From assembly GCA_017551725.1 (NCBI GenBank), contig JAFZKY010000032.1:1-33831 (forward strand): a stretch of DNA of 33,831 nucleotides. Direction: 5' to 3'. Positions 1 through 7,819 of this stretch are shown here, one piece after another. A model generated the notes under the pieces. That model was not told the DNA's origin. It saw only the letters and a program-made list of their open reading frames with translations, and did no database searches. Within the stretch, counting starts at the first letter, position 1; the number at the start of each line of letters is the position of its first letter. This stretch comes from Bacteroidales bacterium. Its GTDB lineage: Bacteria > Bacteroidota > Bacteroidia > Bacteroidales > WCHB1-69. A program made the translations under genes and the position numbers.

Positions 1-753
1 GCGGGCATCGCCACGGTCGACACCTGCGACAGCTATACGTGGATAGACGGTATCACCTACACGTCAAGCACCACCACGCCGACCTGGCACCTGACCAACG
101 CCGCGGGCTGCGACAGCCTCGTAACGCTGCACCTGACAATCCGCAACAGCACCGCGGGCATCGCCACGGTCGACACTTGCGACAGCTACACGTGGATAGA
201 CGGTATCACCTACACGGCAAGCACCACCACGTCGACTTGGCACCTGACCAATGCAGCGGGATGCGACAGCCTTGTGACGTTGCACCTGACGATACGCCAC
301 AGCACCGCGGGCATCGCCATGGTTGACACCTGCGACAGCTACACATGGATCGACGGTGTGACCTACACGGCAAGCACCACCACGCCGACCTGGCACCTGA
401 CCAACGCCGCGGGCTGCGACAGCCTCGTGACACTGCACCTGACCATCCGCAACAGCACTGTGGGCATCGCGACGGTTGACACCTGCGACAGCTACACGTG
501 GATAGACGGTGTGACCTACACGGCAAGCACGAGCACGCCGATCTGGCACCTGACCAATGCGGCGGGCTGCGACAGCCTCGTGACGCTGCATCTGACCATC
601 CGCAACAGCACCGCGGGCATCGCCACGGTCGACACCTGCGACAGCTATACGTGGATAGACGGTATCACCTACACGTCAAGCACCACCACGCCGATCTGGC
701 ACCTGACCAATGCGGCGGGATGCGACAGCCTTGTGACGCTGCACCTGACGATA
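1..753 (+). repeat. Five 153-base in-frame tandem repeats
   Basis: Units run 1-153, 154-306, 307-459, 460-612 and 613-753 (last copy diverges at its final codons). They are nearly identical in DNA as well as protein. Unit 5 resembles unit 1 (both have the GITYTSSTTT version) more than its neighbours 3 and 4 (GVTYTAS version), which points to recombination or higher-order duplication. The array probably continues beyond the left edge. Confidence 0.93.
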
Positions 754-1200
754 AATTATTCTGCACATGTGGAGGACAATCTGACCATCAGCGCGGATGA
801 CCTGCCACTCACTTATGCGGATACCGTCTTCCTGCCAGGAATTACACAAACAGGAGATTATTCGTTCATACTTTCGACATCTGAAGGCTGCGACTCTGTT
901 GTCACACTTCACCTGACAGTTTTGACTGGTGTCAATAACCATTGGATGAACGCAACGATGAATGTATATCCGAATCCTACCAGTGACAGGCTCAATGTAC
1001 AGCTGATTATGAACAACATGGTGCTGACACCGGATGCAGAACTTCAATTGTTTGACGTGTATGGTAACAGGTTGAAAGTCTGGAAGGTGACGGGCGAGAC
1101 AACCGAGATCGACCTGACACCTTACGCTGCCAGCGTCTATTTCGTCAAGGCCGTTGATGGTCAACGATTAATAGGCGTCCGCAAAGTAGTGAAGAAGTAA
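1..1200 (+). CDS. Secreted 51-residue-repeat protein with T9SS type A sorting domain (5' end outside window)
   Basis: The frame is open from the first base, so the start lies upstream and only the last 399 codons are seen. Five nearly identical 51-residue repeats (each with a DTCDSY and a GCDSLVTLHLTI segment, two Cys per repeat) fill residues 1-251, followed by a sixth, diverged copy keeping GCDSVVTLHLTV. The last ~80 residues are a T9SS type A domain: NVYPNPTSDRL opening, LFDVYGNRL strand, and a basic end RKVVKK. By family knowledge such proteins cross the outer membrane by the type IX system and are anchored to or released from the surface; the repeats probably form a stalk or beta-rich adhesive rod, which is inference. 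No catalytic domain is visible in the part present. The repeat number upstream is unknown. Confidence 0.9.
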   Translation, partial: AGIATVDTCDSYTWIDGITYTSSTTTPTWHLTNAAGCDSLVTLHLTIRNSTAGIATVDTCDSYTWIDGITYTASTTTSTWHLTNAAGCDSLVTLHLTIRHSTAGIAMVDTCDSYTWIDGVTYTASTTTPTWHLTNAAGCDSLVTLHLTIRNSTVGIATVDTCDSYTWIDGVTYTASTSTPIWHLTNAAGCDSLVTLHLTIRNSTAGIATVDTCDSYTWIDGITYTSSTTTPIWHLTNAAGCDSLVTLHLTINYSAHVEDNLTISADDLPLTYADTVFLPGITQTGDYSFILSTSEGCDSVVTLHLTVLTGVNNHWMNATMNVYPNPTSDRLNVQLIMNNMVLTPDAELQLFDVYGNRLKVWKVTGETTEIDLTPYAASVYFVKAVDGQRLIGVRKVVKK

Positions 1201-1225
1201 GAACATGATTTGTCGCTTTTTTGAG

Positions 1226-1233
1226 TATCTTTG
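1226..1233 (+). promoter_or_regulatory. Bacteroidota -7 box TATCTTTG upstream of queF
   Basis: TATCTTTG matches the Bacteroidota housekeeping -7 consensus TAnnTTTG and lies 36 bases before the queF ATG. A TTTG at 1209-1212 is too close (13 bases) to be a consensus -33 box. The implied leader is about 30 bases, too short for a preQ1 riboswitch. Confidence 0.65.
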
Positions 1234-1269
1234 CACCTCGAATTTTTGTTCGGCTGAATTTAATAGAAT

Positions 1270-1740
1270 ATGTCAAGAAACGAGAAAGAATTGGATGGCG
1301 TGACGCTTTTGGGCAACCAGAACACGCACTACAGTTACGACTACACACCGGATGTTTTGGAGACTTTCGAGAACAAACATCCCGAAAACGAGTATATTGT
1401 GACCCTGGACTGTCCGGAATTCACGTCGCTGTGCCCCAAGACCGGGCAGCCCGACTTCGGACACATCATCATCAACTACATCCCCCGCGTGCGCATGGTG
1501 GAGAGCAAGAGCCTCAAACTCTACCTTTTCAGCTTCCGCAACCACGGCGATTTCCATGAGGATTGCGTCAACATCATCATGAAGGATTTAGTGAAACTGA
1601 TGGACCCCAAGTACTTGGAAGTGATCGGGCTGTTCAACCCTCGTGGCGGTATCTCCATCAAGCCGTTCGCCAACTATGGTGACGCAGAGCATCAAGAGAT
1701 GGTAAGACAGCGTCTTTTAGCCAATTTCCATCAAAAATAG
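1270..1740 (+). CDS. queF: NADPH-dependent 7-cyano-7-deazaguanine (preQ0) reductase QueF
   Basis: Reduces the nitrile of preQ0 to the amine preQ1 with two NADPH, the last free-base step before tRNA insertion in queuosine synthesis; cytosolic. The 156-residue protein is the short unimodular type I form. Cys55 in [14 protein letters not shown] is the catalytic thiol, Asp62 follows in PDF, the QueF motif E-S-K-S-L-K-L-Y is at 78-85, and the substrate Glu is in FHE at 97; these positions coincide with Bacillus subtilis QueF numbering as I recall it. It is the first gene of the cluster, with queC starting 5 bases after its stop, so the two are almost certainly co-transcribed from the -7 box at 1226. 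Confidence 0.96.
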   Translation: MSRNEKELDGVTLLGNQNTHYSYDYTPDVLETFENKHPENEYIVTLDCPEFTSLCPKTGQPDFGHIIINYIPRVRMVESKSLKLYLFSFRNHGDFHEDCVNIIMKDLVKLMDPKYLEVIGLFNPRGGISIKPFANYGDAEHQEMVRQRLLANFHQK

Positions 1741-1745
1741 ACGCT

Positions 1746-2399
1746 ATGGAGAAGGATTCTGTCATTATCATCTCCGGCGGCATGGACTCCACCACCTTGT
1801 TATACGAGTATCGCGATCGGATCGCGCTGGCCGTCACCTTCGACTATGGCTCCACGCAGAACGCCCGCGAACGCGAGTTTGCCATTTTGCATTGCCAACG
1901 TCTGGGCATCCGGCATCTTATTATCCCATTGGATTTTATGCACCAATACTTCAAGAGTGCCCTGTTGATGTCGCCGGAGGATATTCCCGAAGACAACTAT
2001 GACGACGAGAATATGAAATCAACGGTAGTGCCCTTCCGCAACGGCATCATGTTAGCCATTGCCTGCGGCCTGGCGGAAAGCAACGGCCTCACACGCGTGA
2101 TGATCGCTAACCACGCCGGTGACCATGCCATCTATCCCGACTGCCGTCCCGGGTTCGTCAGGGCGATGTCGGACGCGATGTACGCCGGAACCTACGAACA
2201 TGTGGAGGTCTTTGCCCCTTATACCGGTTTGAGCAAAAAGGAAATAGCCTTGCGCGGCAAAGATTTAGGCATTGACTACAGTGAAACCTATTCCTGCTAC
2301 AAGGGCGGTGAGAAACATTGCGGCAAATGCGGCACCTGCTGCGAACGCATTGAGGCCCTTCGCGACGCCGGCATCAACGATACGACCGAATACGCGTGA
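1746..2399 (+). CDS. queC: 7-cyano-7-deazaguanine synthase QueC
   Basis: Converts 7-carboxy-7-deazaguanine to preQ0 using ammonia and ATP. The N-terminal PP-loop SGGMDS (residues 10-15) binds ATP, and a C-terminal zinc site is formed by Cys184, Cys192, Cys195 and Cys198 in CYKGGEKHCGKCGTCC. Length 217 residues is normal for the family. It directly follows queF and supplies its substrate. After its stop there is a 141-base gap with short tandem arrays before queD, which may separate the cluster into two transcripts, although no TAnnTTTG box is evident in that gap. Confidence 0.96.
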   Translation: MEKDSVIIISGGMDSTTLLYEYRDRIALAVTFDYGSTQNAREREFAILHCQRLGIRHLIIPLDFMHQYFKSALLMSPEDIPEDNYDDENMKSTVVPFRNGIMLAIACGLAESNGLTRVMIANHAGDHAIYPDCRPGFVRAMSDAMYAGTYEHVEVFAPYTGLSKKEIALRGKDLGIDYSETYSCYKGGEKHCGKCGTCCERIEALRDAGINDTTEYA

Positions 2400-2439
2400 T
2401 GCGAACCGTTGGCTTTTTGTTATTTGCTTTGGGACGAAA

Positions 2440-2487
2440 AACTAAGTAGTTAAGAAGTTAAGGAACTAAGGAACTAAGGAACTAAGA
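2440..2487 (+). repeat. Six 8-base tandem units, consensus ARYTAAGR
   Basis: Six octamers in perfect register between queC and queD: AACTAAGT, AGTTAAGA, AGTTAAGG, AACTAAGG, AACTAAGG, AACTAAGA. The last copies are the most uniform. No coding role; the array is followed by the AT-rich heptamers at 2505. Confidence 0.85.
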
Positions 2488-2504
2488 ATATCGGGATTGA
2501 CTTC

Positions 2505-2525
2505 AATTTTTAATTTTTAATTTTT
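2505..2525 (+). repeat. Three AATTTTT heptamers before queD
   Basis: Three exact copies of AATTTTT, followed by related AATTGTT/AATTGTA sequence running to the queD start at 2541. An AT-rich start region is common in Bacteroidota, which mostly lack Shine-Dalgarno sequences, so this may aid translation initiation; that is inference. Confidence 0.75.
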
Positions 2526-2540
2526 AATTGTTAATTGTAA

Positions 2541-2894
2541 ATGTATTACGTACGAAAAACCCTTGAAATATCCTCCTGCCACCAGTTGTATCTGGATTAT
2601 GCCAGCAAATGTGAGAATCTGCATGGCCACAATTGGAAAATCAATGTCTACTGCAGGGCCAAAGAGCTGGACAGCAATGGCATGGTGTGCGATTTTACGG
2701 AGATCAAACGCCTGATACACGGTCGGATAGACCATCAGAACCTCAATGAAATTCTGGATTTCAACCCCACGGCCGAGAATCTGGCCCGCTGGATTGTGGA
2801 AACCGTACCACATTGCTACCGTGCCGACGTGTGGGAGTCGCGTGACAATAAGGCATCCTATATCGCCGACGATGCACCTCAATATTTCGATTAG
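2541..2894 (+). CDS. queD: 6-carboxy-5,6,7,8-tetrahydropterin synthase QueD
   Basis: Makes 6-carboxytetrahydropterin from dihydroneopterin triphosphate, the first committed step of deazaguanine synthesis. This 117-residue protein has the pterin-synthase T-fold motifs: zinc ligands His14, His28 and His30 (SSCHQL and LHGHNW), catalytic Cys24 in KCENLHGH, the Asp64-His65 pair in IDHQNLN, and substrate-anchoring Glu99 in WES. Its stop TAG (2892-2894) is immediately followed by the queE ATG, so the two are translationally coupled. GTP cyclohydrolase I, which supplies its substrate, is not in this window. Confidence 0.95.
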   Translation: MYYVRKTLEISSCHQLYLDYASKCENLHGHNWKINVYCRAKELDSNGMVCDFTEIKRLIHGRIDHQNLNEILDFNPTAENLARWIVETVPHCYRADVWESRDNKASYIADDAPQYFD

Positions 2895-3485
2895 ATGTAC
2901 CGCATAAACGAGATATTCTACTCCTTGCAAGGAGAAGGCTTCCATACGGGTACGCCTGCCGTGTTCGTGCGCTTCAGCGGATGCAATCTGCATTGCGTCT
3001 TCTGCGACACGCAGCATCAGGAGGGACGGATGATGTCACTGCCGGAGATTGTCGGCGAAGTGAACGGCTATCCGAACGCACAGATGGTCGTACTCACGGG
3101 CGGCGAGCCGTCGCTGTTTGTGGATGATGCCTTCGTGCGCACGCTCAAGGCAGAGACGGGTAGGAGAGTGGCCATCGAGACCAACGGCACCCGCCTGCTG
3201 CCGCCGTCCATCGACTGGGTGACACTCTCCCCGAAGGAGGCGTTTGAAGGCAGCGATAACGAGCCCTGTGTGCTCACCCGTTGCGACGAGCTGAAAGTGG
3301 TCTATTGCGGACAAAACCTACAGCAGTACAACGAGATATGTGCGGAGCATCGTTTTCTTCAACCTTGTTATAATGAGGATTCCGTCAAATACAGGGCCAA
3401 CATGGATGCTTGTGTGCAGGCGGTGCTCTCGAATCCCGGCTGGCGACTGTCGCTGCAGGTACACCGGCTGTTGGGAGTGCGATGA
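2895..3485 (+). CDS. queE: 7-carboxy-7-deazaguanine synthase QueE
   Basis: Radical SAM enzyme that contracts 6-carboxytetrahydropterin to 7-carboxy-7-deazaguanine, linking QueD to QueC. The cluster-binding motif is Cys30-x3-Cys34-x2-Cys37 (CNLHCVFC), preceded by EIFYSLQGEG typical of QueE, with the SAM-contacting GGEPS at 69-73. At 196 residues it is a compact but usual size. It starts directly at the queD stop. Together with queF, queC and queD it completes the de novo route from dihydroneopterin triphosphate to preQ1; tgt, queA and queG are not here. Confidence 0.95.
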   Translation: MYRINEIFYSLQGEGFHTGTPAVFVRFSGCNLHCVFCDTQHQEGRMMSLPEIVGEVNGYPNAQMVVLTGGEPSLFVDDAFVRTLKAETGRRVAIETNGTRLLPPSIDWVTLSPKEAFEGSDNEPCVLTRCDELKVVYCGQNLQQYNEICAEHRFLQPCYNEDSVKYRANMDACVQAVLSNPGWRLSLQVHRLLGVR

Positions 3486-3560
3486 CGTGTGGGGGGCTTT
3501 TATGATAAAACGTTGATATACAAGATTGAAGGGGTGTTTTTTTTAGATTTACTTTAAAAT

Positions 3561-5969
3561 ATGAAAATAAAAATCCTTGCGTTGTTGTTGCTCATCGTGT
3601 GTCTTTCCGTTTGCACACAAGCCGAACCGGTGAAACTGAGCAGTCCTGACGGACAATTGGAACTAAGCTTTGAAGTTGTAAACGGCATTCCGCAATATGC
3701 CCTGAACCGCAACGGGAAGCCGGTAGTACTGCCTTCCAAAATGGGTTTCACGCTCGAATGGCGCGCCGACCTGGCACACGCTTTCGTCCTCAAAGACAAG
3801 TCCTACAGCACTTTCGACGAGACGTGGGAGCCCGTATGGGGTGAGGAGGCGCGCATCCGCAACCACTACAACGAACTGTTGGTAACGTTAGAACAGCCCG
3901 TCGGCAGCGTGGAGAGCATGGACCACTCGACAGAGAAACGCCCTACCGTGATGCAAATCCGTTTTCGTCTCTACAACGACGGGCTCGGCTTCCGCTACGA
4001 GTTCCCCGACCTGCTGCCCACCCACCTGTACCCGGGGAATATCTACAATGCGCTGGTCTGCTTCTGGATTAAGGAAGAATTGACGGAGTTTGTGATGGCA
4101 GGCAACCACACCGCGTGGTGGATTCCCGGCGATTACGACACGCAGGAGTACAACTATACGAAATCACGGTTATCGGAAATTCATAATTTATGGGAAGATA
4201 GCCACAAAAATGGTGGCTGGCCGTGGACCGCGTTTTCCAAAACGGGCGTGCAGACGGCTATACAGATGAAGACCGACGAAGGATTGTATATCAACATCCA
4301 CGAGGCCGCCACCCTCGATTTCCCGACCATGCACCTCGATTATTTGGATGCTTTGTCAATCAACCCTTGGGACACCTTATCTTCTATTCCTCACCAACAA
4401 CCGACAGCCAATAGCCAACAGCCCAAAGCATATACATTCCGTGCCTGGCTCTGTCCGGATGCCACCGGCTACAAAGGCCGCATCCAGGCTCCGTGTACCA
4501 CCCCGTGGCGTACCGTGATGGTCTGCGAGAAGGCCACCGACGTGCTCGCCTCGCGCCTCATCCTAAATCTCAACGAGCCGTGCGCCCTGGAGGATGTTTC
4601 GTGGATTCACCCGGTGAAATACATGGGCGTGTGGTGGGAGATGATCTCCGGCAAGAGCACCTGGAACTACACCAATGACTTCCCGTCGGTGAAGCTCGGG
4701 CAGACCGACTATGAACATGCAAAGCCCAACGGCACGCACGGTGCCAACAACGCCAATGTGCGCCGCTATATCGACTTCGCCGCCGCCAACGGCTTCGACG
4801 GACTGCTTATCGAAGGCTGGAACATCGGTTGGGAAGACTGGTACGGCAAGCAGAAGGAGTTCGTCTTTGACTTCCTCACGCCGTATTCGGATTTCGATTT
4901 GCCGGCATTGAACAAATATGCTCACGAAAAGGGCATCCGTCTCATCATGCACCATGAAAGTTCCGCCTCCACAATCAACTACGAGCATTGGATGGAGAAG
5001 GCCTACACGCTAATGAACCAGTACGGTTATGATGCCGTGAAGGGCGGCTATGTGGGCACCATCATCCCGTTTGGCGAAGGCCATTACAGCCAACCTATCA
5101 ACAACCACTACCATTACGCCATTGTGGAGGCCGCCAAGCACCACATTATGGTCAACTCGCACGAGGCGGTTCGTCCTACCGGTTTATGCCGCACGTGGCC
5201 CAACATGATCGGCAACGAGAGCGCCATGGGCACCGAATTCCGTGAGCGCATACATCCCGGCCACACCGCCATCCTGCCGTTCACGCGCCTGCAGGGCGGC
5301 CCGATGGACTACACCCCCGGCATCTTCGAACCCGACATGGGCAAAATTGTGCCCTGGGGCGGAAAGATGAACCATACAATATGCAATCAGTTAGGACTTT
5401 ACGTTACATTCTACTCCCCCTTGCAGATGGCCGCCGACTTCCCGGAGCATTATGAGCCATATATGGACGCCTTCCAGTTCATCAAGGATGTGGCGGTGGA
5501 TTGGGACACCAGCATATACATCATGGCCGAACCCGGCGAATTTATCGTGACAGCCCGCCATCCGAAGATTTCTTCGTTGAACAAGGCCGCCGAAGGGGTT
5601 GGTGAATTGCCAGACGGCAAGAAGGGTGTGATTTCCAACGCCACCCGGTTTGTATATGCCATTGACAACGATTCAACGATTCAACAAATCAACAATATAA
5701 CGCCCCGCGACGTGTGGTACGTCGGCGGCATCACCAATCAGGTTGGCACGGAGGCAACGGTAAAACTGGATTTCTTGAAACCTGGCGTGAAATACGAGGC
5801 CACCATCTATGCCGATGCGCCCGAAGCGTGCGGTTTGGTTAATGTAGTCAAAGAGTATAACCCATACGCCTACACAATCACGAAGAAGGTGGTTACGAGC
5901 AAGAGCGTGTTGAAGATATGGATGCAAGCGTGCGGCGGATTTGCGGTAAGTATTCGAGAAAAAAAATAA
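3561..5969 (+). CDS. Secreted GH97 alpha-glucosidase (SusB-like, inverting type)
   Basis: Glycoside hydrolase that releases glucose from alpha-glucans, likely in the periplasm: residues 1-22 form a signal peptide ending near TQA. The N-terminal beta-sandwich (SPDGQLELSFEV) is followed by a TIM barrel and a C-terminal beta domain. Glu418 (EGWN), Glu466 (HHES), Glu535 (HEAVRP), Glu553 (GNE) and Glu559 (GTEF) have exactly the spacing of SusB residues 391, 439, 508, 526 and 532 as I recall them; keeping both base glutamates (466, 535) and the acid (559) suggests the calcium-dependent inverting subgroup rather than the retaining one. At 802 residues it is longer than SusB (738). Part of the excess lies in two low-complexity insertions encoded by short tandem arrays at 4394-4428 and 5667-5698. 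No SusC/SusD genes flank it. Confidence 0.93.
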   Translation: MKIKILALLLLIVCLSVCTQAEPVKLSSPDGQLELSFEVVNGIPQYALNRNGKPVVLPSKMGFTLEWRADLAHAFVLKDKSYSTFDETWEPVWGEEARIRNHYNELLVTLEQPVGSVESMDHSTEKRPTVMQIRFRLYNDGLGFRYEFPDLLPTHLYPGNIYNALVCFWIKEELTEFVMAGNHTAWWIPGDYDTQEYNYTKSRLSEIHNLWEDSHKNGGWPWTAFSKTGVQTAIQMKTDEGLYINIHEAATLDFPTMHLDYLDALSINPWDTLSSIPHQQPTANSQQPKAYTFRAWLCPDATGYKGRIQAPCTTPWRTVMVCEKATDVLASRLILNLNEPCALEDVSWIHPVKYMGVWWEMISGKSTWNYTNDFPSVKLGQTDYEHAKPNGTHGANNANVRRYIDFAAANGFDGLLIEGWNIGWEDWYGKQKEFVFDFLTPYSDFDLPALNKYAHEKGIRLIMHHESSASTINYEHWMEKAYTLMNQYGYDAVKGGYVGTIIPFGEGHYSQPINNHYHYAIVEAAKHHIMVNSHEAVRPTGLCRTWPNMIGNESAMGTEFRERIHPGHTAILPFTRLQGGPMDYTPGIFEPDMGKIVPWGGKMNHTICNQLGLYVTFYSPLQMAADFPEHYEPYMDAFQFIKDVAVDWDTSIYIMAEPGEFIVTARHPKISSLNKAAEGVGELPDGKKGVISNATRFVYAIDNDSTIQQINNITPRDVWYVGGITNQVGTEATVKLDFLKPGVKYEATIYADAPEACGLVNVVKEYNPYAYTITKKVVTSKSVLKIWMQACGGFAVSIREKK
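4394..4428 (+). repeat. Five 7-base tandem units inside the GH97 gene
   Basis: In register: CCAACAA, CCGACAG, CCAATAG, CCAACAG, CCCAAAG. Because 7 is not a multiple of 3, each unit is read in a different phase, giving the low-complexity peptide PTANSQQPK. One unit more or less would shift the reading frame. Confidence 0.8.
5667..5698 (+). repeat. Four 8-base tandem units inside the GH97 gene
   Basis: In register: AACGATTC, AACGATTC, AACAAATC, then the diverged AACAATAT. The encoded peptide is DSTIQQINNI, just before the conserved RDVWYV segment of the C-terminal beta domain. The unit is again not a multiple of three. Confidence 0.75.
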
Positions 5970-5987
5970 TAGTGTCAGGTAGATACG

Positions 5988-6656
5988 ATGAGACACGAAG
6001 AGATATACAATCCGATTCTTTTGATGGAGTTGATTCAGCAGATCGGCTTCCTGCCGTTGCTGGACAGTGGCATTTTCGGCTATTCTGCGGAGGAGATCGT
6101 GACGGATGATTGCCGTTACGTGACCTTTTCCGACGGAGGGTGGGACTGGCCGCTGTGGAAGTGGAAAGGGCCGATTGTGGCTGAAGGTGGTTGCATGTAC
6201 GGCAAGTTCTTCGCGGGCAAGGCGGGGTTCATCAGTCGTGACTGGTGGCCCGATTTCTGCAACTATCGTCGTCACAGGCATCCGGCTCCGTCAGAAGGCA
6301 GTATCGAGGAGGCCATCTTGCTGACCTTGCGCGAACATGGCAGCTTGATTGCCCGCGAGTTGCGCGCCGCCTGCGGCCTCACCGGCCCGAAGATGCGCAG
6401 TCGCTTCGACAGCTACGTCACCCGCTTGCAGATGGCTTGCCGGATCGTAACGGAGGATTTCGTGTACCCAAGAGACAAACATGGTCGCGAATACGGCTGG
6501 GGTTGGTCGCTGCTCACCACACCCGAGCAACTTTATGGCGAGGAGGTGTGTCGTTGTTCCCGCACGCCTGAGAAATCGTTGGGGCGCATGGTCGCTCATT
6601 TCAAGAGCTTCCTGCCCGAGGCTTCGGAGAGCCAAATCATGAAACTGTTGAGATGA
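5988..6656 (+). CDS. AlkZ-related protein
   Basis: A 222-residue cytosolic protein that I recognise as the Bacteroidota AlkZ-related family. Visible landmarks are the N-terminal GFLPLL segment, the W-rich stretch WDWPLWKWKGPIV, CMYGKFFAGKAGFIS, a helical part with SLIARELRAACGL and RLQMACRIVTEDF (probably a winged-helix element), and EYGWGWS near the end. AlkZ/YcaQ proper are DNA glycosylases that unhook interstrand crosslinks, but this shorter relative has no proven activity that I know of, so a glycosylase role is inference. It starts 18 bases after the GH97 stop, with no promoter evident between them. Confidence 0.75.
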   Translation: MRHEEIYNPILLMELIQQIGFLPLLDSGIFGYSAEEIVTDDCRYVTFSDGGWDWPLWKWKGPIVAEGGCMYGKFFAGKAGFISRDWWPDFCNYRRHRHPAPSEGSIEEAILLTLREHGSLIARELRAACGLTGPKMRSRFDSYVTRLQMACRIVTEDFVYPRDKHGREYGWGWSLLTTPEQLYGEEVCRCSRTPEKSLGRMVAHFKSFLPEASESQIMKLLR

Positions 6657-6729
6657 AAGATATAAGTGTTTGAGGATTTGATACATAATAAGAGACCAAC
6701 GAGCATAGAAACGATACAACACTATATAT

Positions 6730-7470
6730 ATGGAATTTCACACTTTCGGGAACCCCGCTGCTCCAACACTGCTCCTGCTTCCGGGCTTGGGCGTGTCGCA
6801 CGAGATATTCCTTCCCTTGATAGAACGGCTGAAGGACCGTTTCCACATTGTGACGGCCGACATTGACGGATTTCTGCTCGGCAAAAAGTCGCGCTTCACG
6901 TCCGTGGATGACCAGTCGGCGCAGGTCAACCGATATGTGCTGGAACATTTTGACGGACAATTGGATATAGCTTACGGTCTGTCGCTTGGCGGAAAGGTTC
7001 TCTCGCGGATGTTGGAGCGAAACGAGATCGCCGTGGGCCATGCTGTGCTGGATGCCGCGCCGCTGCTGCCGTTGCCCAAGTGGAGCATCAACCCGCTGCG
7101 CTATTACCAGGCTCTCAACGTGTGGACCTGCTACCATTGGACCGGTTTCTGGCGCTGGCTGTTCCATTCGCACTATTTCGATGTGTTGCTTGACGAGGTG
7201 AAGAAGGTGTTCCCGTCGGACAAAACCCGCGCCGTGTTGGAAGGATATAAGTCTGTTTATACCAATAAATTGGAATCCATCAGCGGTCCCGACATCCACT
7301 ATTGGTACGGCACCAAGGAGGCATTCGTCGCCAAACCACAGGCGAAGCATTTGTTATCGCTCTGTCCCGAAGCGCACATTGAGGTTTTCCCGAAGATGAA
7401 CCACGGGCAGCTGCTGGTGGACCACCCGGAAGCAGTGGCGGAAAGAATATTGAAGATAGTTAGTAGTTAG
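6730..7470 (+). CDS. Alpha/beta-fold hydrolase
   Basis: A 246-residue cytosolic serine hydrolase of the alpha/beta fold. LLLLPGLGVSHEIF near residues 14-27 supplies the oxyanion-hole region, the nucleophile elbow is G-L-S85-L-G-G, and the catalytic His225 is in KMNHGQLL; the acid is probably in the GTKEAF segment. A central cap insertion is W-rich (WTCYHWTGFWRWLF). The substrate cannot be told from sequence. It is followed by the hairpin at 7486, which probably ends its transcript. Confidence 0.85.
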   Translation: MEFHTFGNPAAPTLLLLPGLGVSHEIFLPLIERLKDRFHIVTADIDGFLLGKKSRFTSVDDQSAQVNRYVLEHFDGQLDIAYGLSLGGKVLSRMLERNEIAVGHAVLDAAPLLPLPKWSINPLRYYQALNVWTCYHWTGFWRWLFHSHYFDVLLDEVKKVFPSDKTRAVLEGYKSVYTNKLESISGPDIHYWYGTKEAFVAKPQAKHLLSLCPEAHIEVFPKMNHGQLLVDHPEAVAERILKIVSS

Positions 7471-7485
7471 CCGTTGCGAGCAGCC

Positions 7486-7518
7486 CCAATTCCCCTTCTA
7501 TTTTAGAAGGGGAGTTGG
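7486..7518. terminator. Strong 15-bp hairpin after the hydrolase gene (terminator-like, REP-like)
   Basis: Left arm 7486-7500 (CCAATTCCCCTTCTA), loop TTT 7501-7503, right arm 7504-7518 (TAGAAGGGGAGTTGG), with one G-U pair. There is no long T tract after it on either strand. The core looks like a palindrome type that I believe is dispersed in Bacteroidota intergenic DNA; a genome search would decide between terminator and repeat family. Confidence 0.6.
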
Positions 7519-7610
7519 TTTCGTGCGGCACTGAGGTGCCACGAATATCATAAACAATGGAAAAACGCCGTCATAATCCTCTTGGGTCAACATCTATATC
7601 ATTGCCTTTT

Positions 7611-7781
7611 TTAATTGCGCACGCAGCGGACAGAAAAAAAGTGGTCCCTGCCGTATTTGGCGCTTAGCACGTTGGGTTTCGGCCTGTCTTCCCAGTAAAT
7701 TTCACGGCAAAGAGTGCTTCGACAACGCACGTTTTCTTTTACAAGTGGCAAACGGTCTGTGGGAGATGTAATAGAATGTTT
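7611..7781 (-). pseudogene. C-terminal remnant of a reverse-strand gene (FISUMP-like end)
   Basis: Read on the minus strand, 56 codons run without a stop to a TAA at 7611-7613 and end in FFSVRCVRN. An in-frame stop lies at 7782-7784 and there is no ATG, so this is not an intact gene. The ending S-V-R-C-V-R is characteristic of the Fibrobacter succinogenes major paralogous domain (FISUMP) lipoproteins common in Bacteroidota, and EIYWEDRPKPNVLSAKYG before it reads like real protein. I infer a decayed or truncated paralogue left by recombination. It could still be chance; a protein search would settle it. Confidence 0.5.
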
Positions 7782-7811
7782 TTATGAGAGCGAAGCATTA
7801 GTGATAAATTG

Positions 7812-7819
7812 TATTTTTG
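7812..7819 (+). promoter_or_regulatory. -7 box TATTTTTG upstream of the flavodoxin lipoprotein gene
   Basis: TATTTTTG fits TAnnTTTG and lies 40 bases before the ATG at 7860. The same GTATTTTTGCCG string recurs at 9239, in front of the RhuM gene. Confidence 0.65.

Noticed and set aside
64-591. Long open frames on the minus strand and in other plus-strand frames across the 153-base repeats
   Set aside because: They come from the periodic, stop-poor repeat DNA. Their products are low-complexity Arg/Ala/Gly-rich repeats, while the plus-strand frame 1 protein has a coherent repeat and T9SS tail.
1-753. CRISPR-like regular spacing
   Set aside because: The units are contiguous 153-base coding repeats with no unique spacers.
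1201-1269. preQ1 riboswitch before queF
   Set aside because: The -7 box at 1226 leaves only about 30 leader bases, and no pseudoknot-forming sequence is visible.
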